Shown here: positions 1 through 5,721 of the stretch, one piece after another | Numbering within the stretch: position 1 is the first letter of the stretch | Layout: each line of letters begins with the position of its first letter | Source: Anaerolineales bacterium | GTDB taxonomy: Bacteria; Chloroflexota; Anaerolineae; 4572-78; NAK82 | Assembly: GCA_024643945.1 (NCBI GenBank) | Contig: JAHELX010000193.1 | Location: 1 to 9,735, forward strand | Length of the DNA: 9,735 nt | Direction of reading: 5' to 3' | Position numbers and translations under genes: made by a program | Notes under the pieces: model-generated | Databases searched by the model: none | What the model saw: only the letters and a program-made list of their open reading frames with translations | What the model was told of the DNA's origin: nothing

Positions 1-29
1 ATCTCTGGGCAGGTGACAGGAACCTTCAT
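1..29 (-). CDS. Possible start of a further gene, cut by window edge
   Basis: An ATG at 29-27 opens a frame that stays open to the window edge and would begin MKVPVTCPE. An AGGAG lies only one base upstream of the ATG, which is closer than usual, so the start is doubtful. It would follow the 66-residue protein on the same strand. A Cys-Pro near the N-terminus could open a zinc-ribbon motif, but nine codons are too few to judge. Confidence 0.22.
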
Positions 30-33
30 TCTC

Positions 34-57
34 CTGGCTGAAAGAGTCAACAGCCAG
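34..57. repeat. Short inverted repeat (7-bp arms)
   Basis: The arms ctggctg (34-40) and cagccag (51-57) are perfect inverted copies around a 10-nt loop. On the minus strand this hairpin follows the stop of the 66-residue gene and ends next to the AGGAG before the ATG at 29. There is no T-run after it, so it is a poor intrinsic terminator; it could mask that ribosome site or be chance. Confidence 0.3.
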
Positions 58-58
58 A

Positions 59-259
59 TCATACCAATGCCCTCAATTGTGCCTGCCGCTCGGCGAAGGC
101 CGGGTCGGACGCCAGGGGCAGCAGGCCGTCGATCGAGCGCGACGGCCGGCCGATGACGATCAGCTTGCCCGGCTCCGCCAGGCAGGGCAAAGTCTTGGTC
201 AGCGTCAACGCGTCAACAAAAACCATGATCTTTCCTGTTCTGCCAACTGGCAGATCCAT
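59..259 (-). CDS. Hypothetical protein, 66 aa
   Basis: The start at 259 was chosen because GAGG stands six bases before the ATG and the frame begins 11 nt after the lipoprotein stop; an in-frame extension to 400 lies wholly inside the lipoprotein gene and has no support. The product starts MDLPVGRTGKIMVFVDAL. It has a hydrophobic strand near residues 12-17, a single Cys near residue 26 followed by Glu-Pro-Gly-Lys and a second strand (LIVIGR), then a helical, Gln- and Ala-rich tail. There is no signal peptide or membrane segment. The alternation of strand and helix looks like a small alpha/beta fold or a fragment of one. I do not recognise the family. Close spacing suggests it is co-transcribed with the lipoprotein gene. 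Confidence 0.58.
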   Translation of the reverse strand: MDLPVGRTGKIMVFVDALTLTKTLPCLAEPGKLIVIGRPSRSIDGLLPLASDPAFAERQAQLRALV

Positions 260-270
260 GACTACCTCTT

Positions 271-801
271 TCAAGCTGTGCAGCCCATTTCGAGAAAGCC
301 CACTTCGTCCGGGATGCACAACGCGTACGTGTAGGGAGCCGTGTAGGGTTCGCCGTTCATGGAGAAAGACACGCTTGAGCTGAAGACTTGTTCTTTCCAC
401 TCGATGCGGTACGTGTGGATTCTGGCCACCGGCACTGTCAATTCGGTTTGTTCGACGCCGGTTTTTGCCCCCTCGTACACCTGCGTGTAAGCGGCTTCGA
501 TCTCAGCTACCAGCCTGGCTTTCACGTCCGGTGATATCTCTGCTGTTTCGCCACCCGCCACTGCGGTCGCCTGGTCTGCAATGGTGATCTGTTTATCGAT
601 CTCCACTTCGGATGCCAACGACCGGCGCAGTTCAGTCGGGGCATCGCAGTTGCGCAATTCGACCGATTGGGCGTCCAGCGCGCGCTCGACCGGCTCGGCC
701 CGGGCCACCTGGATCTGTCCGCCGCTACACCCGACGAGCGCCAGGCACAGAGCAACGACCAGCGCCCATAGGCCACTCCATTGTGGCACGTTTTCGTTCA
801 T
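271..801 (-). CDS. Predicted lipoprotein of unknown function
   Basis: This 176-residue protein has a lipoprotein signal: a short N-terminus, a hydrophobic stretch at residues 11-22 (LWALVVALCLAL) and the lipobox LVGC with the lipidated Cys at residue 25. The ATG at 801 was chosen because AGGAGG stands nine bases upstream; the longer frame to 858 has no such site and would bury the signal peptide. The mature part is acidic and mostly helical to about residue 115, then strand-rich with aromatic residues (EWKEQVFSSSVSF, PYTAPYTYALC). It holds three further cysteines at about residues 52, 162 and 174. No known family is recognised. It lies downstream of the thioredoxin-VKOR gene, so it could be a substrate for disulfide formation; that is inference. 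Confidence 0.83.
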   Translation of the reverse strand: MNENVPQWSGLWALVVALCLALVGCSGGQIQVARAEPVERALDAQSVELRNCDAPTELRRSLASEVEIDKQITIADQATAVAGGETAEISPDVKARLVAEIEAAYTQVYEGAKTGVEQTELTVPVARIHTYRIEWKEQVFSSSVSFSMNGEPYTAPYTYALCIPDEVGFLEMGCTA

Positions 802-885
802 GGTTTCATCCCTCCTACAGTCCGTCATAATTTCCTTGTGAAGCATATTGACTGGCAAAGCACACAGACGTCTGAAATGAGTTCC

Positions 886-936
886 TTACAGACCCCCTTT
901 CACTTGGATGATGCCCGCACCGGGCACCTCGATCAT
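886..936 (-). pseudogene. 16-codon stub, possible HAD-like ATPase-P N-terminus
   Basis: Seven bases after the stop of the 48-residue gene an ATG preceded by AAAGGTG opens the short frame MIEVPGAGIIQVKGGL followed by TAA. The first dozen residues resemble, from memory, the N-terminal strand of soluble HAD-family proteins annotated as ATPase P (MIEIPG-x-G-x-L-x-L...), but the Asp-x-Asn-Gly-Thr catalytic motif that should follow is absent. It may be a degraded remnant, a leader-like peptide or chance. Confidence 0.28.
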
Positions 937-942
937 CACCTT

Positions 943-1089
943 TCAGCCGCCTTCCAACAAGTCACGCGCTTTGCCCTTAACGTGAGTCTGCAGGAACTCC
1001 AGCGCGCCGTCCGCGTCCCTGTCCAACAGGATGCGGCATAACTCGATGATTTCCTCATCTGCCAGGGATATCGCCAGCAATTTCTTCAT
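943..1089 (-). CDS. Small helical protein, 48 aa
   Basis: An ATG at 1089 with GAGG seven bases upstream opens a 48-codon frame starting MKKLLAISLADEE and ending KARDLLEGG before TGA. The protein is almost entirely predicted helix with regular Leu/Ile spacing (IIELCRILLD, ALEFLQ) and one Cys at residue 18. It is soluble and acidic in the first half, basic towards the end. It sits 36 nt after the thioredoxin-VKOR stop, so it probably shares that transcript. I do not know its function. The good ribosome site, the amphipathic pattern and the lack of any competing gene argue that it is real despite its size. Confidence 0.55.
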   Translation of the reverse strand: MKKLLAISLADEEIIELCRILLDRDADGALEFLQTHVKGKARDLLEGG

Positions 1090-1125
1090 GACACTGCCTC
1101 ACTCACCGAGATCACGTCTCATTTC

Positions 1126-2235
1126 TTAGCTGGTGGCCGCCAACGCCAGTGTCTCTCGTACAGCTATTTGTGTGACAAGAAGCAAAATCAAGGTCATGGT
1201 CACCGCCGAGGCCAGGCACCAGGCGCAGACGGCGCCGATCACGAAGGGCTCCAGGAAGGTCAGGTACAGCGAGAACAGGGTGCCGACCAGCGCCAGGCCG
1301 TATAGTCCCAGCCTGGCCAGGTCGGCGGCCTGACCTCTTCCCAGCCGGGAGACGACCCACAGCCCCAGGATGCCCAGGTAGCTGAGCCCGCCCAGCAACG
1401 CGACCGGAATGCCCAATAGCTCTGAATAGACGCTGGTCTGTACGGCATCGCAGTCGCCCACCGGCCCGCACACCACGGCGGTATCGGCCAGCTTGGTGTA
1501 AGCCAGGTATGAGGCCACGCCCAGCCCGAACAGAGCCAGCACAGGCACTTCCCGGTGTTGCCAGGCGGGCGTGGGCGTCACCCGCTTCCGGGCCCTGCGC
1601 TGCCTGGCTCCAGGTGCATTTGAGGAAGGGTTGGCCTGCCTCCCGGCTCGAAGGGTGGCTGCCAGGGAATAGCCCAGGGCAGACACCATGCCTAGCAGCA
1701 CAACGCCGGCCAGCGCGTTGGCCACCGGGTCGGGACCGGGGTCCGGAGCTGGGGGCAGATCGACCAACGCAGCCGCCGCCTCGTCAGCACAGCGGGTTGT
1801 CCCACACAGGTCCAGCGCCGGGGCATCGGCCAGGCCGGGCAGGACCGGGTAGTCCACGCCGCCGGCTGCCAGCCAGCGCTCGATCTCGGCCGCCAGGCGG
1901 TCGGGGATCTCTTGCGAGCCGACCAGTACCTTGTTGCCGATGATGAGACATGGCACACCATAGCGTTCGGGTGGGATATTGTAGACCTCTACTGCTCTCT
2001 GGTAGAGTACCTGATTGGCCGGGTGCTCGACCTGTAGCAACTTGAGTTGAAATTGCCCGCCGTAGCTCTCTTGAATGGGTGGCAGCACCTCGTCTATCAC
2101 GTAGTGGCAGTGCGGGCAGCCTTCGGACCAGAAAAGCACAGCGCGCACCACTGGACCATCGGCCGCCAGCGGCCTTGGCAGGACGAGCAATGTCAGCAAG
2201 AACAGAATCGGCAGGATGCGCCTGGTGTGTGGCAT
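1126..2235 (-). CDS. Membrane thioredoxin-VKOR fusion protein
   Basis: This 369-residue protein probably makes and passes on disulfide bonds outside the cytoplasm, with quinone as electron acceptor. Residues 1-24 form a signal-like hydrophobic segment. A thioredoxin-like domain follows, with C40-P-H-C43 and a cis-Pro region (GVPC, Pro95). A Cys pair at 144/149 and a Pro-rich linker lead to a membrane helix near 173-192, then a VKOR domain of about four helices (230-360). Its loop cysteines are C256 and C262, a Ser-rich loop follows, and the quinone-side pair is C337-A-W-C340. The start at 2235 follows GGAGGAG at five bases; the frame reaches 2376, but that extension overlaps the proC stub and is basic and unstructured. 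Known bacterial VKOR fusions usually carry the thioredoxin domain after VKOR; here it comes first. A likely promoter lies just upstream. Confidence 0.9.
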   Translation of the reverse strand: MPHTRRILPILFLLTLLVLPRPLAADGPVVRAVLFWSEGCPHCHYVIDEVLPPIQESYGGQFQLKLLQVEHPANQVLYQRAVEVYNIPPERYGVPCLIIGNKVLVGSQEIPDRLAAEIERWLAAGGVDYPVLPGLADAPALDLCGTTRCADEAAAALVDLPPAPDPGPDPVANALAGVVLLGMVSALGYSLAATLRAGRQANPSSNAPGARQRRARKRVTPTPAWQHREVPVLALFGLGVASYLAYTKLADTAVVCGPVGDCDAVQTSVYSELLGIPVALLGGLSYLGILGLWVVSRLGRGQAADLARLGLYGLALVGTLFSLYLTFLEPFVIGAVCAWCLASAVTMTLILLLVTQIAVRETLALAATS

Positions 2236-2277
2236 CAATCTCCTCCGCAGTTTAGGTTTGTATAGGTAATTGAATGG

Positions 2278-2306
2278 ATTACACGCCTGGGGTCTCTGTT
2301 TTCCAA
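2278..2306 (-). promoter_or_regulatory. Likely SigA-type promoter for thioredoxin-VKOR gene
   Basis: Read on the minus strand, TTGGAA (2306-2301, 4 of 6 to TTGACA) and TGTAAT (2283-2278, 5 of 6 to TATAAT) are 17 bases apart. A start near 2271 would give a leader of about 35 nt ending in the GGAGGAG site of the gene. It lies in the 80-nt gap after the proC stub. The match is by eye only. Confidence 0.45.
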
Positions 2307-2315
2307 AGCTTACGC

Positions 2316-2486
2316 TCAAGCTGATCTGTTTTCTCCTTCGGTAGCCGCCTGACGCCGGGCGGGATCGGCATCGCATACCGCCAGGTGCCCGGTCAGCACC
2401 CCGGCGGCGCGCAACCGTTCGAGCAGGATGCGGCCGATGTTCCCCGCGCCGATGACGGTCAGACGTTTGTCGTGTAGTTCGTTCAT
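2316..2486 (-). pseudogene. Truncated pyrroline-5-carboxylate reductase-like stub
   Basis: The frame starts with an ATG that shares one base with the TSUP stop codon (TAATG) and runs for 56 residues. Residues 8-30 read LTVIGAGNIGRILLERLRAAG, a Rossmann nucleotide-binding strand-loop-helix with GxGxxG as in ProC. The second strand, LAVCDADPARR, ends with the acidic residues that contact the NADP ribose region in this family. The protein then stops after ATEGENRSA, while ProC proteins are about 270 residues. No further ProC coding is visible before the next gene. It is therefore an N-terminal remnant, or less likely a short coupled peptide. NADP-F420 oxidoreductase is an alternative parent family with the same fold. 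Confidence 0.62.
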
Positions 2487-3238
2487 TATTTGAACAGATC
2501 GAAGATCATCTTGGCGGCGATGAGCCAAAGCAGCACCCCGATCACCTTCTTCAACTGCGTGCTGGACAGCTTTGTCTTCATGACCTGCGAACCAACGATG
2601 GAGCCGCCGGCAGCCATCACCGCCGTGATGCCAATGAACAGTGGATCCAGGCCGCCCAACGTCGCGTGTCCCATGAAACCAGAAAACGACGAGAAAACGA
2701 CCACCAACGCCGTCGTCCCCGCTGCCACTTTGGGGTCCAGCCCTAACCAGTTGAGCACCGGCACGATGAAGTTGCCGCCGCCCACGCCCAACAGCCCGCC
2801 CATGAACCCCGCCACGCCGCCCACCGCGCCGCCGGCGCCAACCTCCACGGCCCGGCCCAGCTTCCTATCCCGCTTCCTGGCCCGGAAGAAGAGCATCATG
2901 AAGCCAGCGAAGACCAGGAAGGCGGCGAACAGGCCGAGCAGCAGCTTCTTGTCCACGTGCGGGGTCAGGCGGGCGCCGAACGGCGACAGGATCACCGCCA
3001 CCACGAGCACCGGCAGCCCGATGCGGAAGTTGATCAGCTTGCCCCGCCAGTAGTTGACGGTGGCGAAGAGCAGACTGACCACGTTTAACAGCAAGGCGGT
3101 TGGCACCGCTTCGTCAAGCGGCACGCCCATGTAGTAAAAGAGGGGCACGAACAGAAACGCGGCTCCCAGCCCGGCCATGGCCAGCAGGCCGGAGAAGACG
3201 AACACCAGCAGCGCGCTGACCAGGTATAGCACGAGCAT
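2486..3238 (-). CDS. TSUP (TauE/SafE) family permease
   Basis: This 250-residue membrane protein belongs to the TSUP family, whose characterised members export sulfite, sulfoacetate or related sulfur anions, or take up thiosulfate. About eight hydrophobic segments are arranged as two similar halves. The first holds the GLGAAFLFVPLFYYMGVP region (about residues 24-41). The second holds the Gly-rich signature GGLLGVGGGNFIVPVLNWLG (about 148-167), followed by VAAGTTALVVVFSS. Length is normal. The start at 3238 follows the FmdE gene stop by nine nt, with GGGT as a modest ribosome site, so the two are surely co-transcribed. Its stop overlaps the start of the proC stub. The substrate cannot be read from sequence; the thiol and metal theme of the neighbours makes sulfite or another sulfur oxyanion the best guess. 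Confidence 0.92.
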   Translation of the reverse strand: MLVLYLVSALLVFVFSGLLAMAGLGAAFLFVPLFYYMGVPLDEAVPTALLLNVVSLLFATVNYWRGKLINFRIGLPVLVVAVILSPFGARLTPHVDKKLLLGLFAAFLVFAGFMMLFFRARKRDRKLGRAVEVGAGGAVGGVAGFMGGLLGVGGGNFIVPVLNWLGLDPKVAAGTTALVVVFSSFSGFMGHATLGGLDPLFIGITAVMAAGGSIVGSQVMKTKLSSTQLKKVIGVLLWLIAAKMIFDLFK

Positions 3239-3247
3239 GGTGCTACC

Positions 3248-3850
3248 CTAGCGGTCGTAACCCGAGCAGGGGATGCAGACGTGCTTGTCGCCCACCACTC
3301 GCAGATAGGCCTTAGCCACCAGTTCTCCGCAAGCATCGCACTTGACGAAGCCCATCACTTCGGGGAACCACTCACCCGAATAATCGAAGACCTCGCCAAT
3401 CGCCAACACTTCTTCTTCTGGCGCATCCCACACCAGATTGACCAGTTCCATCTGTTCTTCTTCGGGGATGTCATCCGGCATAATTCCCATACCGCGCTTC
3501 TGCATGAAGGCGGATCCGGCAATTTGCTTCTGTAAGGTGGGCTTGTAGGAGACGCGCACCGCCCGGTTGGTCGCTTTGTCGACCAGGGTGAAGGCCAGCT
3601 TGCCGTAGGGCTGCTTGCCGATGTTGCCCTTGCCAAAGGTGCAGCCGCTGGCATATTGCACGCCATCGCCAAAACACATACCGCCGTGCTCCTCGCCGGT
3701 CTCCACAATCCCGTAGAGTTGCGTCCCACCGGAGCGTCTCACTCCCAGGGTACGCAGCGCCACCAATCCGGCCCGGATCCCAGCCACGCTGGCCCAGCAT
3801 TTGTGACCGTGAAACTTAAGAGCATCCAGTAAAACTTGTTTTTCCTCCAT
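3248..3850 (-). CDS. FmdE-family protein with C-terminal zinc finger
   Basis: The 200-residue product matches FmdE-type proteins, first seen beside molybdenum formylmethanofuran dehydrogenase genes but widespread without them; their biochemical role is unsettled. The N-terminal motif F-H-G-H-K-C (residues 13-18) and the C70-T-F-G-K-G-N-I-G motif are family hallmarks likely to bind metal, and C59 lies between them. Residues 168-200 form a four-cysteine zinc finger, C171-D-A-C174 and C192-I-P-C195, common in this subfamily. No methanofuran or formate dehydrogenase gene is present, so a molybdenum formylmethanofuran role is unlikely here. The ATG at 3850 has AAGGAG about 13 bases upstream, longer than usual. 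It precedes the TSUP permease by nine nt and follows a hairpin-bearing gap after the thioredoxin gene. Confidence 0.91.
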   Translation of the reverse strand: MEEKQVLLDALKFHGHKCWASVAGIRAGLVALRTLGVRRSGGTQLYGIVETGEEHGGMCFGDGVQYASGCTFGKGNIGKQPYGKLAFTLVDKATNRAVRVSYKPTLQKQIAGSAFMQKRGMGIMPDDIPEEEQMELVNLVWDAPEEEVLAIGEVFDYSGEWFPEVMGFVKCDACGELVAKAYLRVVGDKHVCIPCSGYDR

Positions 3851-3902
3851 ATGTAGCTGTGTTCTCCTTTAGTAGGTGATATGCATATGTTTCAAGTGGT
3901 GC

Positions 3903-3947
3903 GCCAGCTTTTGCAGAGAAGCCGGAGAGCGAGATGCAAAAGCTGGC
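3903..3947. repeat. Perfect 13-bp inverted repeat between trx-like and fmdE-like genes
   Basis: Arms gccagcttttgca (3903-3915) and tgcaaaagctggc (3935-3947) are exact inverted copies around a 19-nt loop. A second pairing, agaagcc (3917-3923) with ggcttct (3945-3951), uses part of the same right arm and would exclude the main stem. No T-run follows on either strand, so it does not look like a standard terminator. It could be an RNA processing or stability element that separates expression of the upstream block from fmdE and the permease, or a DNA-binding site. A 10-bp palindrome, atatgcatat (3879-3888), lies between it and the fmdE-like start. Confidence 0.6.
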
Positions 3948-3993
3948 TTCTGGCTCTTGTTCGTTTCCTCGGAATATCCCGCCCCTACTTCAT

Positions 3994-4266
3994 CTATGCC
4001 GGTTCTGCCAACGCTTGAGCCAGCCAGTCCTTGATCTCATCCAGCGACGGGATACGCCCGGCACTGACCAGCTTCTCGTTGATGACCAGGCCCGGGGTAT
4101 ACATAATCGGGTATTTCATAATTTCTTGACGGTCTGTCACTTTCAGGATAGTCGCTTCAAACTCCTCCGGCTGTTCCTCGGCGACGGCCTCCAGGGCCTC
4201 GACAGTCTTCTCAGCTAATACCTGGCAATTGTAACAGCCGGGTCCCAGAACTTTGATGGTAAGCAT
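3994..4266 (-). CDS. Small thioredoxin-fold redox protein (MTH895/TM0996 type)
   Basis: This 90-residue protein is a glutaredoxin-size thioredoxin of the redox-active disulfide protein 2 family. It starts MLTIKVLGPG, followed by the active site C11-Y-N-C14. Thr57-Pro58 in MYTPGLVIN is the cis-proline that packs on the active site, and LVSAGRIPSLDEIKDWL is the typical end of the fold. I place the start at 4266 because GGAGG stands ten bases upstream and the family begins at this Met; an in-frame ATG at 4290 overlaps the upstream stop (TGATG) and a TTG lies at 4293. Homologues are common beside arsenic, permease and ArsR genes and can reduce protein disulfides. Here it ends the coupled block and could serve ArsC, the DGC proteins or the OsmC protein. 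Confidence 0.93.
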   Translation of the reverse strand: MLTIKVLGPGCYNCQVLAEKTVEALEAVAEEQPEEFEATILKVTDRQEIMKYPIMYTPGLVINEKLVSAGRIPSLDEIKDWLAQALAEPA

Positions 4267-4289
4267 AGAATAGTAACCTCCAGATTTCA

Positions 4290-4511
4290 TCAAGTGATTG
4301 TGACGCCCTTTTTCTCACAGTCCGGGCACAGGTCGGTGGACCGGTTGGTCCAGTACTGCAGCCCGCAACCCGGACAGGTCACCTGGCGCAGATTCCCCAT
4401 GCGCGGCTTGGGCCGGGGGCGCAACTCCGGCGGCAGATCCGCAAAAGGGTCGCCGGCGCAGGAGCAAACGGATGGGGGAACATCGTCAGACGTTTCATCG
4501 TGTGTGGTCAT
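4290..4511 (-). CDS. Small zinc-ribbon protein
   Basis: A 73-residue protein with an acidic, likely disordered N-terminus containing C16-S-C18, a Pro/Arg-rich linker, and a four-cysteine zinc ribbon, C46-P-G-C49 and C62-P-D-C65. It has no membrane segment. I chose the ATG at 4511 because GGAGA stands five bases upstream; an ATG at 4523, one base after the OsmC stop, would add four residues (MEKP) and is nearly as plausible through coupled re-initiation. The stop overlaps an ATG of the next frame (TGATG). The ribbon could hold zinc structurally or bind nucleic acid or a partner protein. The exact family is not recognised. Its place within the tightly coupled block suggests it works with the DGC, OsmC and thioredoxin proteins. 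Confidence 0.8.
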   Translation of the reverse strand: MTTHDETSDDVPPSVCSCAGDPFADLPPELRPRPKPRMGNLRQVTCPGCGLQYWTNRSTDLCPDCEKKGVTIT

Positions 4512-4524
4512 AGGTTTCTCCATT

Positions 4525-4977
4525 TCAGGACAAGACTTCGATTGTTGGATCGACCACGATCCTGGATTTCACCGAGTTGGCCACCAGGCTGTACTTCTGG
4601 GCCGACTCCAGCGCCCGCTCCACCCGCTTGCAGACTCGCTCCCGGGCTTCACCGTTGGCCCTGACTACAATCCTGGGCCGAAGGACCAGGTCGGTGAAGA
4701 TTTCCGTCCGGTCCAGTTCGACGAGTTTGGTGCCCTCGGCGGAACACTCGTAGGACTGCAGGTCCAGCTTAAAGCGTTCGGTGGCCCAGATGAACATCAT
4801 CATAATACAGGTGTTGGCCGCGGCGACGAAAGCATCTTCCGGAGTCAATACCCCGGCGTGGCCCTGGGCGTCGGGTGGGGCGGAGAACATCATCTGCGGA
4901 CCGTTGCCCATGGTCAGGTGACCCCAATGATCGCCCTTCCAGGTGACGGTGGTGTGGTAGGTAGCAGTACGAGCCAT
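4525..4977 (-). CDS. OsmC-family protein
   Basis: At 150 residues this matches OsmC/Ohr-type proteins, many of which reduce organic hydroperoxides with a pair of cysteines and reduced lipoyl or other dithiols as electron donor. The block LTPEDAFVAAANTC (residues 45-57) is the classical helix with the peroxidatic Cys57. The second canonical Cys, usually in a C-P-x-S motif, is replaced by the segment KYSLVANS (129-136). Cys78 in YECSAEG is the only other nearby cysteine, and Cys116 is on a helix. So either an unusual pair is used or the activity differs from Ohr. The start abuts the stop of the preceding gene (TGAATG) and has AGGAG six bases upstream. Lipoyl-dependent reduction of Ohr is known in other bacteria, and a lipoyl protein is encoded three genes upstream. 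Confidence 0.93.
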   Translation of the reverse strand: MARTATYHTTVTWKGDHWGHLTMGNGPQMMFSAPPDAQGHAGVLTPEDAFVAAANTCIMMMFIWATERFKLDLQSYECSAEGTKLVELDRTEIFTDLVLRPRIVVRANGEARERVCKRVERALESAQKYSLVANSVKSRIVVDPTIEVLS

Positions 4978-5721
4978 TCAGTTCTCCTTATTCTGGCAGT
5001 AAAGCTCAAATTCTCTCAGCAGGGCTGCCTGGTAGGCAGGGGCTTCTGTATCCGGGATGGAGTTGTAGACACGGGTAACTTGCAGTAACTCGTCGGCAAC
5101 GCTGTCGCCGGGCCGTTTGCCCTCCTGGTAGAACTGCTCGAAGATAGCCGGTACCGCAATCAGCGTCTCCCGCCGGCTGTTGACGGACATGGTCAGGACC
5201 GGAATGCCCGAACCGCAGGAGCAGGTGGCCTCTACCGCTTCTTCGACCTCCTCTTTCACTTGGTGGGTCTCTCCCTGCCCCGTCTGTTCAACCGCTGCGC
5301 CCTCTCGACGCCTTCCCCTCGCCTCCAACAGTTCGTCCACGCGGGCGGCAATCACCTCGGCCACAGCCTTGGCAGTCTGCTTCCCTGTTTCATTCAGGCG
5401 GCGCGCCGTACCCAGGCCGATGCCATTCGGCACCAGGTCAGTAACCACGATGCCGGCGGCCGGCTTGCCGCTGTACATCTCTGTTGCCCGGGCCGCACAG
5501 CGCTTCTCACAACCATCCACAGCCACGGTAGGATAGAAGCGGGCGAAGGCCCGGTCCCCTTCCCCTCCCGCCAGGAAGAGAGGCAGGCAGATGGTTACCG
5601 TGTCGTCGGGGCGCATCTGCTCCAGGACCCTGAGCGCCGCCAGGCGGGTGATGGTCCCTTCGGCCATCTCTTCACCGCTGCAGGCGACGATACCCACTTT
5701 TTTCTTGGGCAGGTCAGGCAT
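4978..5721 (-). CDS. DGC-domain zinc-binding protein with extra C-terminal domain
   Basis: A 247-residue protein. Residues 8-130 form a DGC domain (the family named for its Asp-Gly-Cys motif and predicted to bind zinc): IVACSG with C14, then VAVDGCEKRC with D69-G70-C71 and C75. A charged linker (about 131-165) is followed by C167-S-C169 and a helical domain of about 75 residues (IPVLTMSVNSRRETLIAVP..., ...TRVYNSIPDTEAPAYQAAL, ending near C242). I do not recognise this domain. The start shares one base with the stop of the first DGC gene (TGATG), and AGGAGGTG precedes it by about seven bases, a very strong ribosome site. DGC proteins have no firmly known reaction; the cysteines suggest metal or sulfur handling. 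The linker pairs a second cysteine motif with the DGC site in one chain. Confidence 0.87.
   Translation of the reverse strand: MPDLPKKKVGIVACSGEEMAEGTITRLAALRVLEQMRPDDTVTICLPLFLAGGEGDRAFARFYPTVAVDGCEKRCAARATEMYSGKPAAGIVVTDLVPNGIGLGTARRLNETGKQTAKAVAEVIAARVDELLEARGRRREGAAVEQTGQGETHQVKEEVEEAVEATCSCGSGIPVLTMSVNSRRETLIAVPAIFEQFYQEGKRPGDSVADELLQVTRVYNSIPDTEAPAYQAALLREFELYCQNKEN

Noticed and set aside
1509..1943. 144-codon plus-strand frame rich in Arg, Pro and Gly
   Set aside because: Antisense to the thioredoxin-VKOR gene, with composition typical of a false frame in GC-rich DNA.
2236..2376. 47-residue N-terminal extension of the thioredoxin-VKOR protein
   Set aside because: It is basic, overlaps the proC stub out of frame and would hide the signal segment; the start at 2235 has a near-perfect ribosome site.
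2490..3053. 187-codon plus-strand frame
   Set aside because: It is antisense to the TSUP permease; the Pro- and Thr-rich composition is a shadow of membrane-protein codons.
3248..3850. FmdE as evidence for methanogenesis or formylmethanofuran metabolism
   Set aside because: No fmd/fwd subunit genes are present, and FmdE-family proteins with this zinc finger are common in bacteria without the pathway.
4294..5088. 264-codon open frame on the plus strand
   Set aside because: It is antisense to the zinc-ribbon, OsmC and DGC genes, has no recognisable domain, and its residues reflect the GC-rich third-position pattern of the true genes.
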